From: JANOGU01 sp964499865
Lineage (GTDB): Bacteria > Pseudomonadota > Alphaproteobacteria > Rhodobacterales > Rhodobacteraceae
Reading direction: 5' to 3'
Assembly: GCA_964499865.1 (NCBI GenBank)
Contig: CAZCPY010000005.1
Location: 1 to 45,715 of the forward strand
Length of the DNA: 45,715 nucleotides
Both the position numbers and the translations under genes were made by a program. The notes under the pieces are model-generated. The model saw nothing but the letters and a program-made list of their open reading frames with translations, searched no databases and was not told the origin of the DNA. How positions within the stretch are numbered: the stretch's first letter is position 1; each line of letters begins with the position of its first letter. Of this stretch, positions 42,418 to 45,715 are shown one piece after another.

Positions 42418-42625
42418 CTGCGGCAAAAGCGCCGCAGGTGCGCTGCGCGAAACGGCAGCAGGGCCGCTGCCCGGGGCCGGCCTGCGCAGCGCCCTTGCCC
42501 ATCGGCGGAATACGACCTATTTCCCGGCTGTTGCGACCCGCCAAGGTTTTGCCCACTTCGGCACCCAGGATCACGGGACGGAACCACAACCGCTCCGCGG
42601 CCGCAGAACAGGACCGACAAGGCAG

Positions 42626-42757
42626 ATGAGCAGCACCGACAAGACCCCGCAACAGGGGCAGACGCCGAAACCCCAGGGCCAGCAGCAGGGCCAGACGCCC
42701 AGGCCCGCGCCCCAGCAGGGCCAGCCGCCGATCTTCAAGGACTGGGCGTCGATCTGA
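42626..42757 (+). CDS. Small Gln/Pro-rich protein of unknown function
   Basis: A possible 43-residue protein, MSSTDKTPQQGQTPKPQGQQ..., with three to four copies of a QQGQTP-P motif and a distinct end, PPIFKDWASI. AAGG stands about five bases before the ATG. The composition is low-complexity and hydrophilic, suggesting a disordered peptide; there is no signal sequence or helix. It lies between the glgP regulatory region and the TfoX-C gene, in the same direction as the latter. I do not recognise a family. The orderly repeat and non-repetitive C terminus favour a real gene, but a chance ORF cannot be ruled out. Confidence 0.5.
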   Translation: MSSTDKTPQQGQTPKPQGQQQGQTPRPAPQQGQPPIFKDWASI

Positions 42758-42808
42758 CGCCTGTCCCTTCGGCTTGAATTCGCGGCCTGCCCGGGCCACG
42801 CTGTCCGC

Positions 42809-43150
42809 ATGGGCAGCCCGGTCTCGTCGATCCTGAACCTCGGTCCCGCCTCCGAGGCGGCCTTCGCCCGCGCGGGCATCGCGACCGCCGAGGAGATCCG
42901 CGCGATGGGGCCGGACGCGGCCTACCGCGCGCTTCTGCGCTCCGGCAGCGCGCCGCATTTCATCGGCTACTACGTGCTGGTGATGGGCCTTCAGGGCCGC
43001 CCGTGGAACGACTGCCAGGGCGCCGAGAAAGCCGCGCTGCGCCAGCGGTTCGATGCGCTGAAGGCAGAGTTCACCGCCTCGCCCGCAAAGCGCCGGTCCG
43101 ACATGGATGCGGCGCTCGATGCGCTCGGCGTGGTCGCGCGGCCCGGCTGA
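42809..43150 (+). CDS. TfoX C-terminal domain protein
   Basis: A 113-residue protein made up mainly of a TfoX_C (helix-hairpin-helix-like) domain: SILNLGPASEAAFARAGIATAEEIRAMGPDAAYRALL. In gammaproteobacteria TfoX/Sxy controls competence, but stand-alone C-terminal domains in Alphaproteobacteria have no assigned role. RPWNDCQGAEKAALRQRFDAL follows, as in many such proteins. No Shine-Dalgarno sequence is visible before the ATG; a TTGAAT 30 nt upstream leaves open a leaderless transcript. It converges on ndk with a 19-bp gap. Confidence 0.82.
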   Translation: MGSPVSSILNLGPASEAAFARAGIATAEEIRAMGPDAAYRALLRSGSAPHFIGYYVLVMGLQGRPWNDCQGAEKAALRQRFDALKAEFTASPAKRRSDMDAALDALGVVARPG

Positions 43151-43169
43151 GCCGGCCGCGCAAGCCCCG

Positions 43170-43592
43170 TCAGCCGACGAGTTCGAGGCCGGAGAAGAAG
43201 AACGCGATCTCGGCCGCCGCGGTGTCCGGCGCATCCGACCCGTGCACCGAGTTTTCCCCCACCGACAGGGCAAACTCCTTGCGGATCGTGCCGTCGGCCG
43301 CACTGGCCGGGTTGGTCGCGCCCATCACCTCGCGGTTCCTGGCAATCGCGCCCTCGCCCTCCAGCACCTGCACGACGACGGGGCCGGACGCCATGAACTC
43401 GGTCAGCTCGCCGAAGAAGGGGCGGGCGGCATGGACGGCATAGAACTGCTGCGCCTGCGCCAGGCTCAGGTGCAGCCGCTTCTGCGCCACGATGCGCAGG
43501 CCCGCCTCTTCGAACTTGGCGTTGATCCTGCCGGTCAGGTTGCGCCTGGTCGCGTCGGGCTTGATGATCGACAGGGTGCGTTCGGTGGCCAT
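43170..43592 (-). CDS. ndk: Nucleoside diphosphate kinase
   Basis: A 140-residue NDP kinase, the standard length, transferring phosphate from ATP to other nucleoside diphosphates through phospho-His. The active site is H117 in ENSVHGSDAPD; the N terminus ERTLSIIKPDATRRNLTGRI and the Kpn loop region MGATNPASAADGTIRKEFA are intact. GGAG lies six bases before the ATG. A 15-nt hairpin identical to one in the recA leader stands just upstream of this ribosome site. It diverges from the ABC-F gene across 213 bp. Confidence 0.97.
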   Translation of the reverse strand: MATERTLSIIKPDATRRNLTGRINAKFEEAGLRIVAQKRLHLSLAQAQQFYAVHAARPFFGELTEFMASGPVVVQVLEGEGAIARNREVMGATNPASAADGTIRKEFALSVGENSVHGSDAPDTAAAEIAFFFSGLELVG

Positions 43593-43609
43593 GGGTCTCT
43601 CCGGGAATG

Positions 43610-43624
43610 TGCCGCGGCGCGGCA
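43610..43624 (-). promoter_or_regulatory. Leader hairpin upstream of ndk start
   Basis: The same 15-nt inverted repeat (TGCCGC-GGC-GCGGCA on the plus strand) as at 6435-6449 before recA, here ending seven bases before the GGAG of ndk. Identical sequence and similar placement suggest a shared leader element. Confidence 0.4.
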
Positions 43625-43683
43625 TCTGCGGCGGACCCGTAGCACGGGGCCCGCCCGGAAGGCAAACCGCCGGGACCGGCGCA

Positions 43684-43713
43684 GCCCCGCCCCGCCCCGC
43701 CCCGCCCCGCCCC
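43684..43713. repeat. GCCCC pentanucleotide repeat, six copies
   Basis: Six perfect GCCCC units lie in the divergent ndk/ABC-F intergenic region, about 90 bp before the ABC-F start. Such short arrays can change length by slippage, and here that would alter promoter spacing. The rest of the 213-bp region shows no gene. Confidence 0.85.
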
Positions 43714-43805
43714 ACCCGGCACCGGCCCCGCGCCCGCGCCGGACCGGGCCACCGACACCCCCGCGGCGATTGACATCGCCGCGCGGCCCGGGCATCGCGC
43801 GGCGC

Positions 43806-45653
43806 ATGCTGCGCATCGACGACATCCGCTATTCGGTCGAGGGCCGCCCGCTGTTCGAGGGCGCCTCGGCGATGATCCCCGCAGGCCACAAGGTGGGCCT
43901 CGTGGGCCGCAACGGCGCGGGCAAGACCACGCTCTTCCGCCTGATCCGGGGCGAGCTTGCGCTGGAAGGCGGCAGCATCACGCTTCCGTCGCGCGCCCGC
44001 ATCGGCGGCGTGGCGCAGGAGGTGCCGGCGGGGCCGGAAAGCCTGCTCGACACCGTGCTCGCCGCCGATACCGAACGCGCGGGGCTGCTCGCCGAGGCCG
44101 AGACGGCGACCGACCCCGCCCGCATCGCCTTCGTGCAGGAACGCCTCGCCGCCATCGACGCCTGGTCGGCCGAGGCGCGGGCTTCCGCCATCCTGAAGGG
44201 CCTGGGCTTCGACACTCGGGCCCAGGCGCGGCCCTGTTCCGATTTCTCGGGCGGCTGGCGGATGCGGGTGGCGCTGGCGGGGGTGCTGTTCGCCACCCCC
44301 GACCTCTTGCTGCTCGACGAGCCGACGAACTACCTCGATCTCGAAGGCGCGGTCTGGCTGGAAAGCTACCTCGCCCGCTATCCGCATACGGTGATGATCA
44401 TCAGCCACGACCGCGGCCTGCTGAACCGCGCCGTGGGGGCGATCCTGCATCTGGACGCGCGCAAGCTGACGCTGTGGAACGGCCCCTACGACCAGTTCGC
44501 CCGCCAGGTCGCCGAGCGCCGCGCCGTGCAGGCGGCCGAGGCCAAAAAGCAGGAACTGCGCCGGGCGCATCTGCAAAGCTTCGTCGACCGCTTCAAGGCC
44601 AAGGCGTCGAAGGCCGTGCAGGCGCAGTCGCGCGTCAAGATGCTGGAAAGGATGACGCCGATCGTCGCCCCGGAAGAGGCGCGCAAGGTCGTCTTCACCT
44701 TCCCCGCGCCCGAAGAACTGTCGCCCCCGATCATCAACCTCGACCTCGCCGCCACCGGCTACGGCGGGCCGCCGGTGCTGAAACGGTTGTCCCTGCGCAT
44801 CGACCAGGACGACCGCATCGCGCTTCTGGGCCGCAACGGCGAGGGGAAATCCACGCTGTCCAAGCTGCTCGCGGGCAAGCTTCCGGCGACGGAGGGCAAA
44901 CTGCACCGGTCGCCGAAACTGCGCATCGGCTATTTCGCCCAGCACCAGGTGGACGAGCTGCACCTCGACGAGACGCCGCTCCAGCACGTAAGCCGGCGGC
45001 GGCCCGACGAACCGCAGGCCAGGCTGCGCGCCCGGCTGGCCGGTTTCGGCCTGACGGCCGATCAGGCCGACACGCCCGTCGCCCGCCTGTCGGGCGGGCA
45101 GAAGGCGCGGCTGTCGCTCCTTCTCGCCACCATCGACGCCCCGCACCTGCTGATCCTGGACGAGCCCACCAACCACCTCGACATCGAAAGCCGCGAGGCG
45201 CTGGTCGAGGCGCTGACCGAATACTCCGGCGCGGTGATCCTGGTGTCCCACGACATGCACCTTCTGGGGCTGGTGGCCGACCGGCTGTGGCTCGTGAAGG
45301 GCGGCACGGTCGCGCCCTATGCGCAGGACCTGGAGAGCTATCGCGCCCAGCTTCTGGCCGGCGAGGACGAGGCGAAACCCGGCGGCAGGCCGGCAGACAG
45401 GCCGCGCCGGGCAGGCCGCGAGGACCTCTCCGCCCTGCAGGGCGAACTGCGCCGCTGCGAGGAACGGCTCGGGAAACTCAACGACATGCGCGACAAGCTG
45501 GCCCGCAAGCTCGCCGACCCGGCGCTCTACGAGGATGCCCGGGCGGGCGAACTGGCCACCTGGAACGCCAAATATGCCGAAGTGATGCAGGCACTCGACC
45601 GCGCCGAGGCGCTGTGGCTCGCCGCTCAGGAAAAGCTCGACGCCGCCGCCTGA
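43806..45653 (+). CDS. ABC-F family ATPase, YheS/Uup-like
   Basis: A 615-residue soluble protein with two ATPase domains and no membrane segment, as in the ABC-F group that acts on ribosomes. The first domain has GLVGRNGAGKTT, the signature DFSGGWRMRVALAGVLF and LLLLDEPTNYLDL; the linker (about 240-300) is charged and helical with KAKASKAVQAQSRVKMLERM; the second domain has ALLGRNGEGKST, ARLSGGQKARLSLLL and LLILDEPTNHLDI. The C-terminal 100 residues form a charged coiled coil. Its order and linker are closest to YheS. The substrate effect on translation is unproven. No clear ribosome site precedes the ATG; the 62 bp after the stop to the window end show nothing. Confidence 0.9.
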   Translation: MLRIDDIRYSVEGRPLFEGASAMIPAGHKVGLVGRNGAGKTTLFRLIRGELALEGGSITLPSRARIGGVAQEVPAGPESLLDTVLAADTERAGLLAEAETATDPARIAFVQERLAAIDAWSAEARASAILKGLGFDTRAQARPCSDFSGGWRMRVALAGVLFATPDLLLLDEPTNYLDLEGAVWLESYLARYPHTVMIISHDRGLLNRAVGAILHLDARKLTLWNGPYDQFARQVAERRAVQAAEAKKQELRRAHLQSFVDRFKAKASKAVQAQSRVKMLERMTPIVAPEEARKVVFTFPAPEELSPPIINLDLAATGYGGPPVLKRLSLRIDQDDRIALLGRNGEGKSTLSKLLAGKLPATEGKLHRSPKLRIGYFAQHQVDELHLDETPLQHVSRRRPDEPQARLRARLAGFGLTADQADTPVARLSGGQKARLSLLLATIDAPHLLILDEPTNHLDIESREALVEALTEYSGAVILVSHDMHLLGLVADRLWLVKGGTVAPYAQDLESYRAQLLAGEDEAKPGGRPADRPRRAGREDLSALQGELRRCEERLGKLNDMRDKLARKLADPALYEDARAGELATWNAKYAEVMQALDRAEALWLAAQEKLDAAA

Positions 45654-45715
45654 CCGCCGCGCCCCAGGGCCCGCCGCGCAGGCACGGCCGACAGCGCCCG
45701 CGGCCGTCCTGCCCC

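Overview
The window is GC-rich, gene-dense chromosomal DNA from an alphaproteobacterium, most likely of the Rhodobacteraceae/Paracoccaceae. The evidence is the icd-typA-alaS-recA-cckA-guaB neighbourhood, a CckA hybrid kinase with a CtrA-type box in front of it, two alphaproteobacterial (GTTC-N7-GTTC type) LexA boxes at recA, and an aglEFGAK alpha-glucoside locus of the rhizobial/rhodobacterial type. The species cannot be named from the sequence. I see no tRNA, rRNA, CRISPR array, insertion sequence, prophage or replication origin.

Layout. 1-12.5 kb is housekeeping: the 3' end of icd, typA/bipA, then leftward a DUF1330 gene, alaS and recA; a rightward sulfotransferase-like gene; and leftward guaB, rsmB-like and cckA. 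12.6-15.1 kb holds a class I glutamine amidotransferase, a phytanoyl-CoA-dioxygenase-family protein and a ureohydrolase (agmatinase family). 15.15-16.17 kb is a decayed ltrA gene with minisatellite repeats. 16.2-26.4 kb is a sugar locus: leftward aglE-aglF-aglG-aglA-aglK (ABC importer plus alpha-glucosidase) and, divergently, a LacI-type regulator (aglR), a GH1 beta-glucosidase and glucokinase. 26.5-30.9 kb is a leftward molybdenum-hydroxylase operon coxG-coxS-coxL-coxM of the form II type, whose large subunit carries an in-frame TAG. 31-42.2 kb is a full leftward glycogen operon glgP-glgB-glgC-glgA-glgX-pgm. 42.6-45.7 kb has a 43-codon Gln/Pro-rich ORF, a TfoX-C-domain protein, ndk and an ABC-F ATPase.

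How the parts fit together. The agl cluster should import disaccharides and split them to glucose, glucokinase makes glucose-6-phosphate, phosphoglucomutase makes glucose-1-phosphate, and GlgC/A/B store it as glycogen, which GlgP and GlgX release. The most interesting signal is regulatory. The same LacI-family core, AAACCGCTTT, lies in the aglE-aglR intergenic region (two sites) and upstream of glgP about 19 kb away (one identical core plus a perfect 14-bp palindrome of the related form). This suggests that one regulator coordinates sugar uptake and glycogen metabolism. Other points of note are a perfect CtrA box directly before cckA, paired LexA boxes at recA, a 15-nt hairpin shared by the recA and ndk leaders, a two-helix insertion in AglF, and a large nested inverted repeat inside the cox operon.
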